The notes: generated by a model from the letters alone, not told the origin. Counted from the first letter of the stretch, positions 11,336-21,896 are shown. The stretch is DNA of 48,053 bases from Gordonia jinhuaensis (GCF_014639795.1 NZ_BMGC01000030.1:916-48968); one strand, 5' to 3'. Numbers and translations are program-made.

Positions 11336-11386
11336 GTGTCTGAGTGTCCGGAGTGTCTGAGTGCCCGGAGTGTCCGGGGTGTCATT
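11336..11386 (+). repeat. Three near-copies of a 17-bp repeat before the ABC gene
   Basis: GTGTCTGAGTGTCCGGA (11336-11352) is followed by GTGTCTGAGTGCCCGGA (11353-11369) and by a degenerate third copy beginning GTGTCCGGGGTGTC. It lies in the thiG to ABC-transporter gap, about 30 bases before the ATPase start. It has no clear hairpin and its role is unknown. Confidence 0.6.
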
Positions 11387-11415
11387 GTGTGCAGGGGTTT
11401 GGCAGAGTAGCGGGC

Positions 11416-12486
11416 ATGATCAACGTCGAAGGGCTGTCCAAGGATTACGGTACGACCCGTGCGGTGGACGATCTGACCTTCACGGTCCGGCCCGGTCTGG
11501 TGACCGGATTCCTCGGACCCAACGGCGCGGGTAAGTCAACCACGATGCGGATGATCCTCGGCCTCGACCAGCCGTCGGCCGGGCGGGCACTCATCAACGG
11601 GACGAACTATCGGGAACTCAGCGAACCCCTGCGCCACGTCGGCGCGCTGCTCGATGCGAAGTGGGTGCACCCCAACAGGTCTGCGCGAGCGCATCTGCGG
11701 TGGATGGCCGCTGCCAACGGGATTCCCGACTCCCGGGTGGATCAGGTGCTCGCCGACGTGGGTCTGACGTCGGTGGCCGATAAGCGGGCGGGCGGGTTCT
11801 CCCTCGGCATGTCGCAGCGGCTGGGCCTGGCCGGTGCGATGCTCGGGGATCCGGGTGTGCTGCTGTTCGACGAGCCGGTCAACGGACTCGACCCCGAGGG
11901 CATCGTGTGGATCCGCAACTACATGCGCGCGCTGGCCCGTCAGGGGCGCACGGTGCTGGTGTCGAGCCACCTGCTCTCGGAGATGGCTCAGACTGCCGAT
12001 CACCTGATCGTCATCGGTCAGGGTCGGCTCATCGCCGACATGTCCGTCGCCCAGTTCTCCTCGCTCGCACAGGCTTCGGTGATCGTCCGCAGTCCCGAAC
12101 CCGATCGCCTCGCGCAGGTGCTCGGTCAGAATCAGATCACCGCGATGCGCTCGAGCACCGCAGACGGCCGTCCCAGCCTCACCGTGGTCGACGCACCGGC
12201 CGAACGCGTCGGTGACATCGCCGCCGCCAATCACATTGCGCTGCACGAACTCACCCCGAGGAACGGCTCCCTGGAGGAGGCGTACATGCGGATGACCGCA
12301 GGTGCCGCCCAATATCAGTCGGGTGCCCCGGGGCAGGGATCTCCAGGACAGCATCCCCAGGGGCCGCCGCCCCGGAGTCAGTTTCCCCAGAACCAGTACC
12401 CCCAGAACCAATTCAGTCAGAACCAGTTCCCGCAGGGACCGTTCCAGCCCCAGGGTCCGTTCCACGGTCAGGGAGGCCACCAGTGA
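11416..12486 (+). CDS. ABC transporter ATPase (BcrA-like)
   Basis: 356 residues from ATG 11416. Walker A GPNGAGKS, Q-loop region, signature FSLGMSQR, Walker B VLLFDEPVNGLDPEG and the switch His in LVSSHLLSEM are all present within the first 230 residues. This pattern is that of the bacitracin/lantibiotic-export type ATPases that pair with ABC-2 permeases. The last 60 residues are a Gln/Pro/Gly-rich tail with repeated QNQF/Y-P units, which is unusual for an ABC ATPase. The stop overlaps the start of the permease gene (GTGA). Substrate unknown. Confidence 0.88.
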   Translation: MINVEGLSKDYGTTRAVDDLTFTVRPGLVTGFLGPNGAGKSTTMRMILGLDQPSAGRALINGTNYRELSEPLRHVGALLDAKWVHPNRSARAHLRWMAAANGIPDSRVDQVLADVGLTSVADKRAGGFSLGMSQRLGLAGAMLGDPGVLLFDEPVNGLDPEGIVWIRNYMRALARQGRTVLVSSHLLSEMAQTADHLIVIGQGRLIADMSVAQFSSLAQASVIVRSPEPDRLAQVLGQNQITAMRSSTADGRPSLTVVDAPAERVGDIAAANHIALHELTPRNGSLEEAYMRMTAGAAQYQSGAPGQGSPGQHPQGPPPRSQFPQNQYPQNQFSQNQFPQGPFQPQGPFHGQGGHQ

Positions 12487-13256
12487 TCGCGCGCACCATC
12501 AACTCCGAGCGCATCAAGTTGCTCACCACCCGCTCGCCTTACTGGTGTGTGGCGATCGTGGCGGTGATCGGTCTCGGCTTGGCGGTCATCATCGGATCGG
12601 CCTCGGGCAGTGAGGATTCCGGCGTTCGGACGAGTGTGTCACCCACACTGTTCGCTCTCGGCGTGTACCAGGTGGGTGTGGTGGTGCTGACCATCATGGC
12701 AGTCCTGTCGGTCACCAGTGAGTTCCGCTTCGGCACCATCCGCACCACATTCCTGGCCACACCCAACCGAGCGCTGGTGCTCGTGGCCAAGGCGATCGTC
12801 TACGGTCTGCTCGCCGCGGTGGTGGCCGGCGTCCTCAACATCGCGGCGATGCTGATCGGCAAGGCCCTCACCTCGGGATCGCACACCGTGGATCTCGCTG
12901 CCGCCGACGCGGTGCGCAGCTACTGGGGTATGCCGGTGTTCGCCTTCTGCGCGGTGCTCATCGGGATCGGGGTGGGCGCTCTGGTGCGCCAGACCGCCGG
13001 CGCGATCGTGATCCTGATGGTGTGGATGCTGGTGCTGGAGAACGTGCTCGTGTCGATCCCGCACGTCGGGGACGACGTGGGACCGTGGCTGCCGTTCCAG
13101 AACGCCGGACGGTTTCTGGCCGCCGACTCCTCCATGGACGACACGTACACCGGCTACTTCCACTGGGGGATCTACGGATCTCTCGTGTACTTCGTGGTGA
13201 TCTCGCTGATCGTCTTCGGCGCCGGAGTGGCTGCGACCGTGCGCCGCGACGCCTGA
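12483..13256 (+). CDS. ABC-2 type transporter permease
   Basis: 257 residues with about six hydrophobic segments (for example WCVAIVAVIGLGLAVIIGSA, VYQVGVVVLTIMAVLSVTSE, AIVYGLLAAVVAGVLNIAAM, MPVFAFCAVLIGIGVGALV, GAIVILMVWMLVLENVLVS, SLVYFVVISLIVFGAGVAA). EFRFGTIRTTFLATPNR between the second and third segments is typical of ABC-2 permeases that serve BcrA-like ATPases. It overlaps the ATPase gene by four bases and so forms one transporter with it. The substrate cannot be deduced. Confidence 0.85.
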   Translation: MIARTINSERIKLLTTRSPYWCVAIVAVIGLGLAVIIGSASGSEDSGVRTSVSPTLFALGVYQVGVVVLTIMAVLSVTSEFRFGTIRTTFLATPNRALVLVAKAIVYGLLAAVVAGVLNIAAMLIGKALTSGSHTVDLAAADAVRSYWGMPVFAFCAVLIGIGVGALVRQTAGAIVILMVWMLVLENVLVSIPHVGDDVGPWLPFQNAGRFLAADSSMDDTYTGYFHWGIYGSLVYFVVISLIVFGAGVAATVRRDA

Positions 13257-13276
13257 GGCGCCGCGACGCACGGTCG
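13234..13276. terminator. Inverted repeat at the end of the ABC operon
   Basis: CGACCGTGCG (13234-13243) is perfectly inverted as CGCACGGTCG (13267-13276); the 23-base loop contains the permease stop codon and a smaller GCCT/AGGC pairing. It lies between convergent genes and may stop transcription from both sides. A direct repeat of CGCCGCGACGC is also present inside. Confidence 0.45.
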
Positions 13277-13321
13277 TCACGAGCCGACGGTCGGTGGTGG
13301 GGGCGACGCGTCGGCGGGCTC

Positions 13322-14779
13322 TCAGCGTCGCTGGATGTAGCTGACCTGGGTGGTGGTGTAGTCCTCGATGGCATGTTTGCCGTCGGCGCCGCCGATTCCC
13401 GATGCCTTGATGCCGGCGTGGAAGCCCTGAATGGCCTCCTCGTTCTCCCGGTTGACGTAGACCTCGCCGAACTCGAGCTCGTCGATCACACGCATCGCGA
13501 GGTTGAGATCATTGGTGTACAGCGACGACGACAGACCGTAGTTGCAGTCATTGGCCTCGGCGATCGCCTCGTCGATCCCCGACACCACGTGTACGGGCAG
13601 GATCGGTCCGAACACCTCGGCGTGCAGGATCTCGGCGTCGACGTCGGTGACCTCGATGACCGCGGGGGTGAAGAAGTATCCCGGACCCTCGACATCCTCA
13701 CCGCCGGTGAGCACGGTCGCGCCCTGCTCACGCGCGCGCTCCAGGAAAGCCAGCGTGTTGGATTTCGCGTCGGCGTTGATGAGCGGGCCCACCTCCACCG
13801 ACTCGTCGGCGGGGTCGCCCACCTTCAGCGACGAGAAGTAGTCGGTCATCTTCGCCAGGAACACAGGGGCCACCGATGCATCGACGTACACGCGTTCGGC
13901 GCAGGTGCACACCTGACCGTTGTTCATCAGTCGCGACATGGCGATCATCTCGACCGCGAGATCGAGGTCGGCGTCGGCGGCGACGATGGCCGGGGCCTTG
14001 CCGCCGAGTTCGAGGGTCACCTTGGTGACGTTGCGGCTGGCCGACTCCATGATCTTCGATCCCGTTGCGGTGGAACCGGTGAAGGTCACGAAGTCGACAT
14101 CCGGGTGTCCGGAGAGCGCCTCGCCGACGTCACCCCGTCCGATCACCAGGTTGAACACACCGTCGGGCAGGCCGGCCTCGGCGCAGACCTCGGCGAACAT
14201 GATCGCGTTGAGCGGGGTGTCCTCGGCGGGTTTGATCACCACCGTGCTGCCGGTGATGAACGCCGGTGCGGCTTTGCGTGCGATGAGGAACAGCGGGAAA
14301 TTCCATGGACAGATGCCGGCGACGACGCCGATCGGGCGGCGGCGCAGCAGGATCAGCTCGTCTGTCCGGTCTGACGGGATCATCTCGCCCTCGATGCGGC
14401 GTGCCCACTCGGCCATGTAGTGGAAGTAGGAGATCGCTTTGTCGACCTCGCCTTCGGCGTCTGCTCGGGTCTTGCCCTGTTCGGTCATCAGGTCGGTGAC
14501 GAATTCCTCACGCCGACCGGCCATCACGTCGGCGATACGGTGCATGTACTGCGCACGCTGCACTTCGGTGAGCGCACTCCAGGCGGGCTGGGCCCTCGTC
14601 GCCGCGGCGACGGCGTCGTCGACCACCTGCGCCGAGGAGATGTTCAGCGTCGTCAGCGTCTGGCCGGTCGACGGATTGAGCACGTCGAGGGTGTCGGCGG
14701 TGTCGGACGGGTCGAGGAACGACCCGTCGACGAAGCTGGTGGTGTGGGTGGTCGCGGGGGCCGCGGTGGTGGCGGTCAT
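13322..14779 (-). CDS. aldA: Aldehyde dehydrogenase, AldA-like (lactaldehyde/glycolaldehyde type)
   Basis: 485 residues from ATG 14779, preceded by CAGGAGAATTC. An in-frame ATG at 14800 overlaps the upstream regulator stop (ATGA) and would add seven residues. NAD-binding GSTATGSKIM, the ELGGKAPAIV motif and catalytic cysteine region GQVCTCAERVYV are all there. The body and the C-terminus (QGFHAGIKASGIGGADGKH) are very close to E. coli AldA, which oxidises lactaldehyde and glycolaldehyde. It is third in an operon with a DJ-1/PfpI protein, which in that superfamily can include glyoxalase III-type enzymes, so handling of small reactive aldehydes is a reasonable inference. Confidence 0.88.
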   Translation of the reverse strand: MTATTAAPATTHTTSFVDGSFLDPSDTADTLDVLNPSTGQTLTTLNISSAQVVDDAVAAATRAQPAWSALTEVQRAQYMHRIADVMAGRREEFVTDLMTEQGKTRADAEGEVDKAISYFHYMAEWARRIEGEMIPSDRTDELILLRRRPIGVVAGICPWNFPLFLIARKAAPAFITGSTVVIKPAEDTPLNAIMFAEVCAEAGLPDGVFNLVIGRGDVGEALSGHPDVDFVTFTGSTATGSKIMESASRNVTKVTLELGGKAPAIVAADADLDLAVEMIAMSRLMNNGQVCTCAERVYVDASVAPVFLAKMTDYFSSLKVGDPADESVEVGPLINADAKSNTLAFLERAREQGATVLTGGEDVEGPGYFFTPAVIEVTDVDAEILHAEVFGPILPVHVVSGIDEAIAEANDCNYGLSSSLYTNDLNLAMRVIDELEFGEVYVNRENEEAIQGFHAGIKASGIGGADGKHAIEDYTTTQVSYIQRR

Positions 14780-14796
14780 GAATTCTCCTGTCGAGT

Positions 14797-15639
14797 TCAT
14801 CGTGCGGAATCCGACCGTTCGGTCTCCGCATCGGAGCGGTAGATCACCAGGGACAGCGCCGGATGGGTGGGGGAGCTGACGGTGACATATCGCGACGTGT
14901 GTGTCGTGTTGTCGGGCAGACGAATCCGCCACGAGCCGACGGTGTTGGTGTAGGGGCGGTACTGCTTGAAGATGTGCGCGAACGCCGAACTCCGCGACAT
15001 CAGGTGCGCGATGAGTGATTCGAGTTGTGGTGACACCCCGCCCTGGGCCAGGCGCATATGCGCCAGTCCCACCACCTCGCGCGCTTTCTCGGTCCAGTCG
15101 ACGTAGACGCGGCGGCTCACCGGATCATCGAAGATGTACTCCAGCAACGAGAATCGCTCCGGACGATCATCATGGCCGGGGAAGAGGATCGCACGCGTCC
15201 GATCGTCGAGCGTGGTGATGTTCAGCTCGTCGTCGAGCAGATGGGTCATCAGGACGTCGTCGAGATGGGTGCCGACGTATTCGAGCGAATAGCGTGCGGT
15301 GTCCACATCCACCACATCGGGGATCTGCACCGCCGCAGGCGGATTGGGGTCGAACAACATCCGGAGATAGGCGGCGTCGGTGCCGGTGAGCTCCAGCGCG
15401 TCGGCGATCGCGGTGATGATCGGTTCCGACGGCCGGACTTTGGCTTGTTCGACCTTGACGTAGTAGTCGACGCTCACGCCGGCTTTCCATGCCACTTCCT
15501 CACGCCGCAGCCCCGGCACCCGCCGGGACCCACCGGGTTCGACGATGGGCCACGACGGATCGGGTTCGATCTCTGCGCGCCGCGTGCGCAGGAAGCCGCT
15601 GATCGCCTGCCGACGGTAGTCGGTCGAGCCTGCGGGCAT
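14797..15639 (-). CDS. MmyB-type XRE family regulator
   Basis: 280 residues. The N-terminal helix-turn-helix carries the hallmark of the MmyB group (SRRVPGLRREEVAWKAGVSVDYYVKVEQ, in parts) and the rest (about residues 100-260) resembles the PAS-like MmyB ligand-binding domain, ending before a short tail. Such proteins are actinobacterial repressors or activators that may bind fatty-acid or similar ligands. The ATG at 15639 follows the DJ-1 gene stop directly (TAGATG), and its own stop overlaps an ATG in frame with aldA. The three genes are therefore one tightly coupled unit, and this protein most likely controls that operon. Confidence 0.88.
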   Translation of the reverse strand: MPAGSTDYRRQAISGFLRTRRAEIEPDPSWPIVEPGGSRRVPGLRREEVAWKAGVSVDYYVKVEQAKVRPSEPIITAIADALELTGTDAAYLRMLFDPNPPAAVQIPDVVDVDTARYSLEYVGTHLDDVLMTHLLDDELNITTLDDRTRAILFPGHDDRPERFSLLEYIFDDPVSRRVYVDWTEKAREVVGLAHMRLAQGGVSPQLESLIAHLMSRSSAFAHIFKQYRPYTNTVGSWRIRLPDNTTHTSRYVTVSSPTHPALSLVIYRSDAETERSDSAR

Positions 15640-16221
15640 CTATCGTCCCGAGCCGGCAGCGGCGCCCGCCTTCTCCAGGGTCTCGGCCAGTGTCGAATCG
15701 AAGGCGTCCAGATCGTCGGGGTTGCGCGAGGTGATCAGCGTGAAACCGTTGGTGTCATCGGCGACGACCTCGCGATCGACCCACGTTGCGCCGGCATTGT
15801 TGAGGTCGCTGCGCAGCGACGGGAACGAGGTGAGCGTCTTGCCGATCGTCAGTCCCGCCTCGACGAGCAGCCACGGTGCGTGGCAGATCGCCGCGATGGG
15901 CTTACCCGCGGTCGCGAAGCGCCGTGCCAGTGCGACCGCGTCCTTGTCCTGCCGCAGGGTGTCGGCATTGACGGTTCCGCCGGGTACCACCAGCGCATCG
16001 AAGTCAGAGTCGGCCACGTCGGCGATCGTGGTGTCGGCCGACACCTGGTCGGCCGGGTCGCGATCGGAGATGACGGTCTGAATGGTGCCGCCGTCGGGCG
16101 TGGCAACGGTCACCGAGGCGCCCGCCGCGAGCAGGAAATCCCGCGGTGTCTCGATCTCGGCTTGTTCGGTGCCGAATTCGGTGGAGATGATGAGAACGTT
16201 CTTGCCGTTGAGATCGGCCAT
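15640..16221 (-). CDS. DJ-1/PfpI family protein
   Basis: 193 residues from ATG 16221 with AAAGGAG upstream. The class I glutamine-amidotransferase-like fold of the PfpI group is shown by VLIISTEFGTEQAEIETPRD, FDALVVPGGTVNADTLRQD and the nucleophile elbow AICHAPW (catalytic Cys), then TSFPSLRSDLNNAGATWVD. Family members are proteases, chaperones, glyoxalases or deglycases, so the exact reaction is open. It is the first gene of an operon with the MmyB-type regulator and the AldA-like dehydrogenase. About 170 bases upstream to thiD presumably hold the promoter. Confidence 0.88.
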   Translation of the reverse strand: MADLNGKNVLIISTEFGTEQAEIETPRDFLLAAGASVTVATPDGGTIQTVISDRDPADQVSADTTIADVADSDFDALVVPGGTVNADTLRQDKDAVALARRFATAGKPIAAICHAPWLLVEAGLTIGKTLTSFPSLRSDLNNAGATWVDREVVADDTNGFTLITSRNPDDLDAFDSTLAETLEKAGAAAGSGR

Positions 16222-16392
16222 GTCGCAACTCCTTTCACCCGCTGGCGGCATTCGTCGGTTTGACTCCCTACAAGAGCCTGCCGCCGTCGGGCACATCAAC
16301 CACTATGCCCGCGGTCGCACAGATGTGGGGGGTTCGATCCGAACCACCCACGGACCGGCCGCTCCAGTCGGCTCATGGCTCGTACTGTCGAC

Positions 16393-17250
16393 TCATACCG
16401 ACAGGCGCCACAGCGGGTTGACCGGCCCATGTCCGGCACCGAGCGGGTAGGCCCACTCCAGACATCTGCTGACCCAGCCCTTCGCGAATTCCACGGCCTC
16501 GGGCACCGAGCGTCCGTGTGCGAGTGCGCAGGTGATGGCCGCGGCGAGTGTGTCGCCGGCGCCGTGGTCGTCACCGGTGTCGATACGCGGGTAGGGGAAG
16601 CTGTGGAACACGTCGCCGTTGTAGAGCAGATCCACCGACTGGTCGCTGGAGCGCAGATGACCGCCCTTGACCACCGCCCACTGGGCGCCCATCGCGTGGA
16701 GCTTCTCCGCGGCGGCACGCTGACTAGTGTCGTCGGTCACGTCGATGCCGGTGATCAGGCGTACTTCGTCGAGATTCGGGGTGACCACGGTGGCCTTCGG
16801 GATCAGCACCGAGCGCAACGCGTCCATCGCGTCGTCGGCGAGCAGCTTGTCGCCGTGCATCGATGCGGACACCGGATCCACCACGAGGGGGATCGGTGTG
16901 TCACGGCCGATGCCGAGTTCGGATGCCGTGGCCGCGACGGATTCGATGATGGCACTCGACGCCAGCATCCCCGTCTTGGCCGCACTGATACCGATGTCGG
17001 AGACCACCGAACGCATCTGATCGGCGACCACCGCCGGGTCGATCGCGCTGAAACCGCTGACTCCCAGCGAGTTCTGCACCGTCACCGCCGTCACCGCCAC
17101 ACAGCCGTGCACTCCGCACATCGCCATGGTGCGCATGTCGGCCTGGATTCCCGCGCCGCCACCGGAGTCCGAGCCGGCGATCGTCATCGCCCGCACCGGC
17201 GTCTGGCGGGGTGCGGGTGCGGGCAGCAGGTCGACGGGCATGTGGGCCAT
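16393..17250 (-). CDS. thiD: Hydroxymethylpyrimidine (phosphate) kinase ThiD
   Basis: 285 residues from ATG 17250 with an AGGAG upstream. ThiD phosphorylates HMP and HMP-phosphate for coupling by ThiE. Ribokinase-fold motifs are present: [73 protein letters not shown] and the anion hole [14 protein letters not shown]. The gene lies 83 bases downstream of thiC in the same direction and is probably transcribed with it. Confidence 0.96.
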   Translation of the reverse strand: MAHMPVDLLPAPAPRQTPVRAMTIAGSDSGGGAGIQADMRTMAMCGVHGCVAVTAVTVQNSLGVSGFSAIDPAVVADQMRSVVSDIGISAAKTGMLASSAIIESVAATASELGIGRDTPIPLVVDPVSASMHGDKLLADDAMDALRSVLIPKATVVTPNLDEVRLITGIDVTDDTSQRAAAEKLHAMGAQWAVVKGGHLRSSDQSVDLLYNGDVFHSFPYPRIDTGDDHGAGDTLAAAITCALAHGRSVPEAVEFAKGWVSRCLEWAYPLGAGHGPVNPLWRLSV

Positions 17251-17333
17251 GGGCGGGGCTCCTGGGGGTCGGCGAGTAGGGGCGGCGGTGACGGTGCAAG
17301 TGGTGACGGCAGGTGGTGACGGCAGGTGGGCTC

Positions 17334-19101
<1,768 letters not shown>

Positions 19102-19274
19102 GTGGATGTTCAGTTGGCTGGTTCTGTCGTGCGATTCACGGTCGCATGACACCGTCAGCGTACGCCGGGAGATCGACAGAGTGCCGAATCCGAAGTGATC
19201 GCGTATTGTGACTGGCGTCACAATGAATGAGGTCGCAGCAATGCCGCTGGGGTCACCCACGAGGGGAGGTTGTC

Positions 19275-19616
19275 GTGCCAACTCGGAGAAAGAAGCCACC
19301 GCAGTCTGCTGATGCGATCCTGCAGCAGCTCTCGCGCGTCGTTCACAATCCTGACCGCGAACGTTTCGAGCTGTGGGTCGCCGGTGATCTCGTCGGTGTC
19401 CTCGGCTACAGCGCCGCCGAGGACCATGGACAACGTGTGCTCACGATCTTGCACACCGTCCTGTTCGACGAATACACCGGTCACGGCCTTGCGTCGCGGC
19501 TGGCCGGCGGTGCCATGCAGTATGCGGTGGACTCGGGTTCGCGTGTCCATCCCATCTGTGACTTCATGCAGAACTATCTGCAGCACAATCCCGTGTACGG
19601 CCGATTGGCCGTGTAG
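19275..19616 (+). CDS. Small GNAT-like N-acetyltransferase (YjdJ/CG family)
   Basis: 113 residues from GTG 19275, with GAGGGGAGG about five bases upstream. The core VLTILHTVLFDEYTGHGLASRLAGGAM and the end VHPICDFMQNYLQHNPVYGRL match the short single-domain GNAT family known from YjdJ (usual length 90-110), in which the tail region normally reads like CPFVRAYLERHPEY. The acetyl acceptor is unknown. It stands alone between thiC and the siderophore locus, with a hairpin after its stop. Confidence 0.8.
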   Translation: MPTRRKKPPQSADAILQQLSRVVHNPDRERFELWVAGDLVGVLGYSAAEDHGQRVLTILHTVLFDEYTGHGLASRLAGGAMQYAVDSGSRVHPICDFMQNYLQHNPVYGRLAV

Positions 19617-19631
19617 GTGCCGGTGGCATCA

Positions 19632-19650
19632 CCGATGGCATCACCATCGG
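19632..19650 (+). terminator. Hairpin after the small GNAT gene
   Basis: CCGATGG and CCATCGG form a perfect 7-bp stem with a 5-base loop, 15 bases beyond the stop codon at 19616. No U-tract follows. It probably separates this gene from the iron-regulated genes downstream. Confidence 0.4.
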
Positions 19651-19682
19651 GTGCTCGACTCGCGTTGTGAAACGCGCGGACA

Positions 19683-19701
19683 TTAACTTAGGCTCTCCTT
19701 A
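19683..19701. promoter_or_regulatory. Candidate IdeR/DtxR iron box before the SIP gene
   Basis: TTAACTTAGGCTCTCCTTA matches 14 of 19 positions of the IdeR consensus TTAGGTTAGGCTAACCTAA by eye. It lies 39 bases before the start of the siderophore-interacting protein gene, which would be repressed when iron is plentiful. Confidence 0.6.
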
Positions 19702-19739
19702 GGTCGGCAGAAGTCGACGTCACTGACACGAGGAGTGCC

Positions 19740-20474
19740 ATGTCCGCGCCGCAGGTGCATCGAGGGTGGCAGGGTGCTGTCCTGAAGGTTCTACGCGCCA
19801 ATGACTTCACTGTGACGGTCACCGGACCGGCCGAGCTGGTGTCGGAGAACTATCTTCGGCTGCCGATGTCGGGCGGGGGTCTGCTCACCGAGGTGGGGGT
19901 CCACCCGACGATGTGGGTGCGGTTGTGGATCCCGACCGACGACGGCAAACCTCATCAGCGCGGCTACACCCTCGTCGATCCCGACCCGGCAACCGACACC
20001 TTCGCCTTCGAGTTCGCGGTGCACGACGGACCTGCCGTGCGATGGGCACAGTCGGCAGCGGTCGGCGACACCATCGGCGCGACGATGCTCGGGTCCAAGT
20101 TCGAGATGCCCTCACCGGCACCCGCCGGCTGGCTGATGATCGGTGACCTCGCCTCGTTGCCCGCCATCAATTCACTCCTCGACGCGATCGGTCCGGTGCC
20201 GGCGCGGATCTGGCTGGAGCACACCAGTGAGTCCGACACCACAGTGCCGGTCCGGCGCCGACCCGGAGACGAGGTCGTCTGGGTGGCGCGCACCGGCGCC
20301 GGCGCGGCGCTGGTGGAGGCGGTCTCATCGGCCGCGCCGCCGATCGGAGATCATTCCGCATTTGTCGCCTGCGACACGGTGACGACACGAGCCGTGACGA
20401 AGGTGCTCAAGGAGCGGTTTTCCTTGTCGCGCAAAGCGATCAAGGCGCAGGGGTATTGGACAGCCACGCACTGA
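19740..20474 (+). CDS. Siderophore-interacting protein, FAD-dependent ferric reductase
   Basis: 244 residues, the family's usual size. Proteins of this SIP type (ViuB-like) use FAD and NAD(P)H to reduce ferric siderophores in the cytoplasm and free the iron. The FAD-binding motif region is RGYTLVDPDPATDTFAFEF followed by GPAVRWAQSAAVGDTIGATM; the C-terminal SIP domain contains PAINSLLDAIGPVPARIWLEH and ends with SRKAIKAQGYW. The ATG has GAGGAG seven bases upstream. It lies alone between two iron boxes and is the first gene of the siderophore locus. Confidence 0.92.
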   Translation: MSAPQVHRGWQGAVLKVLRANDFTVTVTGPAELVSENYLRLPMSGGGLLTEVGVHPTMWVRLWIPTDDGKPHQRGYTLVDPDPATDTFAFEFAVHDGPAVRWAQSAAVGDTIGATMLGSKFEMPSPAPAGWLMIGDLASLPAINSLLDAIGPVPARIWLEHTSESDTTVPVRRRPGDEVVWVARTGAGAALVEAVSSAAPPIGDHSAFVACDTVTTRAVTKVLKERFSLSRKAIKAQGYWTATH

Positions 20475-20568
20475 CGACGGTGATCATCGGCACACTGGCA
20501 CTGCATCCCTGGTCGCGGGCTGTGCGTTGTCTGCCGGTCGACGAGGCGGTGTTGTCCGATCGCTGAGG

Positions 20569-20587
20569 TTAGCTTAGGCTAACCACA
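20569..20587. promoter_or_regulatory. IdeR/DtxR iron box before the hydroxylase operon
   Basis: TTAGCTTAGGCTAACCACA matches 16 of 19 positions of the IdeR consensus by eye, the best match in the window. It lies 26 bases before the N-hydroxylase start and should control the four-gene operon to the first NRPS. Confidence 0.8.
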
Positions 20588-20612
20588 GCAATCAAAGGCA
20601 AGGGTGGGGTGG

Positions 20613-21896
20613 ATGAGTTCTCAAGAATCTGTCGACGTGATCGGAATCGGTTTCGGTCCGGCCAATCTCGGACTGGCCATCGCTCTGGAAGAGAGCGGTG
20701 CCTGCGTCGCGGGCGGGATGCGGACAGTGTTCTGCGAGTCCAAGCCCGCCTTCGGCTGGCATCCCGGGATGATGCTCCCGGGTGCCACGATGCAGGTCGC
20801 CTTCCCGAAAGACCTTGCCACGATGCGTAATCCGCGCAGCGCCTACAGCTTCTTCAACTACCTGCACTGCAACGGTCGGATGGCGGACTTCATCAACCAT
20901 CAGACTTTCTTCCCGAGCCGGCAGGAATTCGGCGACTATCTGGCGTGGGCGGCGCAGCGCGTGGACGCCGACGTGCGTTACGGACATCGGGTGACCGGTG
21001 TCGAGCTCGTCGACCCCGACAACCCCGAGCAGGCACTGGTCCACTGCGAGACCGCCACCGGTTCGACGACCATCGGCGCGCGCAACGTGATCTTCGCGCC
21101 GGGCCTCAATCCGCGACTGCCCGAGGGGATCACGGCGTCGTCGCGGATCTTCCACAACCATCAGATCCTGCAGTGGCTACCGCGGGTGCCGTCGGCGCCG
21201 CGCGGCGCCTTCGCGGTACTCGGAGCCGGACAGAGCGCGGCGGAGGTCGCAGGTTTCCTGCATTCGGAGTATCCCACCGCAGAGGTGCATCTGATCCACC
21301 AGAAGTTCGGGATGACCCCCGCCGACGATTCGCCGTTCGCCAACCGCGTGTTCGACCCGGCGACGGTCGACCGCTGGTACTCGGCGAGCCCGCAGGTGCG
21401 CGCCACGATGCTTGCCTACCATCGCGGAACCAACTACTCCGCGGTCGACATCGACCTGCTCGAGGAACTCTACCGACGCGAATACCAGGAGAAGGTGGCC
21501 GGTCGTCGGCGACTGTTCATCCACGGCGCCACCACGATCGCCGAGGTCGCCGAGGACGCCGACGGTGTGCAGCTGACGCTGCGTGACGAGATGAGCGGTG
21601 AGATCACCACGTTGTCGACCGATGCGCTGGTGTGCGCCACCGGATTCCGGCCGCATGACATCCGCTCACTGCTGTCGCCGGAGGACGCCGCACGGTGTGA
21701 GTACGACGAGACCGGTCCGGTGACATCGCGTGACTGCCGTCTGCTCACCGACGACTCGGTGGGTGCCACGGTGTACCTCAACGGGGGTATGGAGGCCACC
21801 CACGGGCTGAGTTCGACATTGCTGTCGACCATCGCCGTGCGATCCGGCGAGATCGCCGAGTCGCTGCATGCCCGGGTCACCGCACTCGCTTCCTGA
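20613..21896 (+). CDS. L-ornithine N5-type monooxygenase (siderophore N-hydroxylase)
   Basis: 427 residues from ATG 20613 (an in-frame GTG at 20604 is less likely). It hydroxylates the side-chain amine of ornithine or lysine with FAD, NADPH and O2 to make the hydroxamate precursor. Visible are the FAD motif GIGFGPANLGLAIALEE, the substrate-side block WHPGMMLPGATMQVAFPKDL, RNPRSAYSFFNYLH, TFFPSRQEFGDYLAWAA, the NADPH motif AVLGAGQSAAEVAGFLH and the C-terminal ATGFRPHD. The RNPxSxYSF and DFINxxTFxPxRxEFxDYLxWAA blocks look more like ornithine enzymes (PvdA, CchB) than lysine enzymes (IucD), and quite unlike mycobacterial MbtG. It is the first gene after the best iron box. Confidence 0.9.
   Translation: MSSQESVDVIGIGFGPANLGLAIALEESGACVAGGMRTVFCESKPAFGWHPGMMLPGATMQVAFPKDLATMRNPRSAYSFFNYLHCNGRMADFINHQTFFPSRQEFGDYLAWAAQRVDADVRYGHRVTGVELVDPDNPEQALVHCETATGSTTIGARNVIFAPGLNPRLPEGITASSRIFHNHQILQWLPRVPSAPRGAFAVLGAGQSAAEVAGFLHSEYPTAEVHLIHQKFGMTPADDSPFANRVFDPATVDRWYSASPQVRATMLAYHRGTNYSAVDIDLLEELYRREYQEKVAGRRRLFIHGATTIAEVAEDADGVQLTLRDEMSGEITTLSTDALVCATGFRPHDIRSLLSPEDAARCEYDETGPVTSRDCRLLTDDSVGATVYLNGGMEATHGLSSTLLSTIAVRSGEIAESLHARVTALAS

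Noticed and set aside
11336-11386. Possible CRISPR-like or REP array
   Set aside because: Three 17-bp direct units without spacers are not a CRISPR array, and no cas genes are present.
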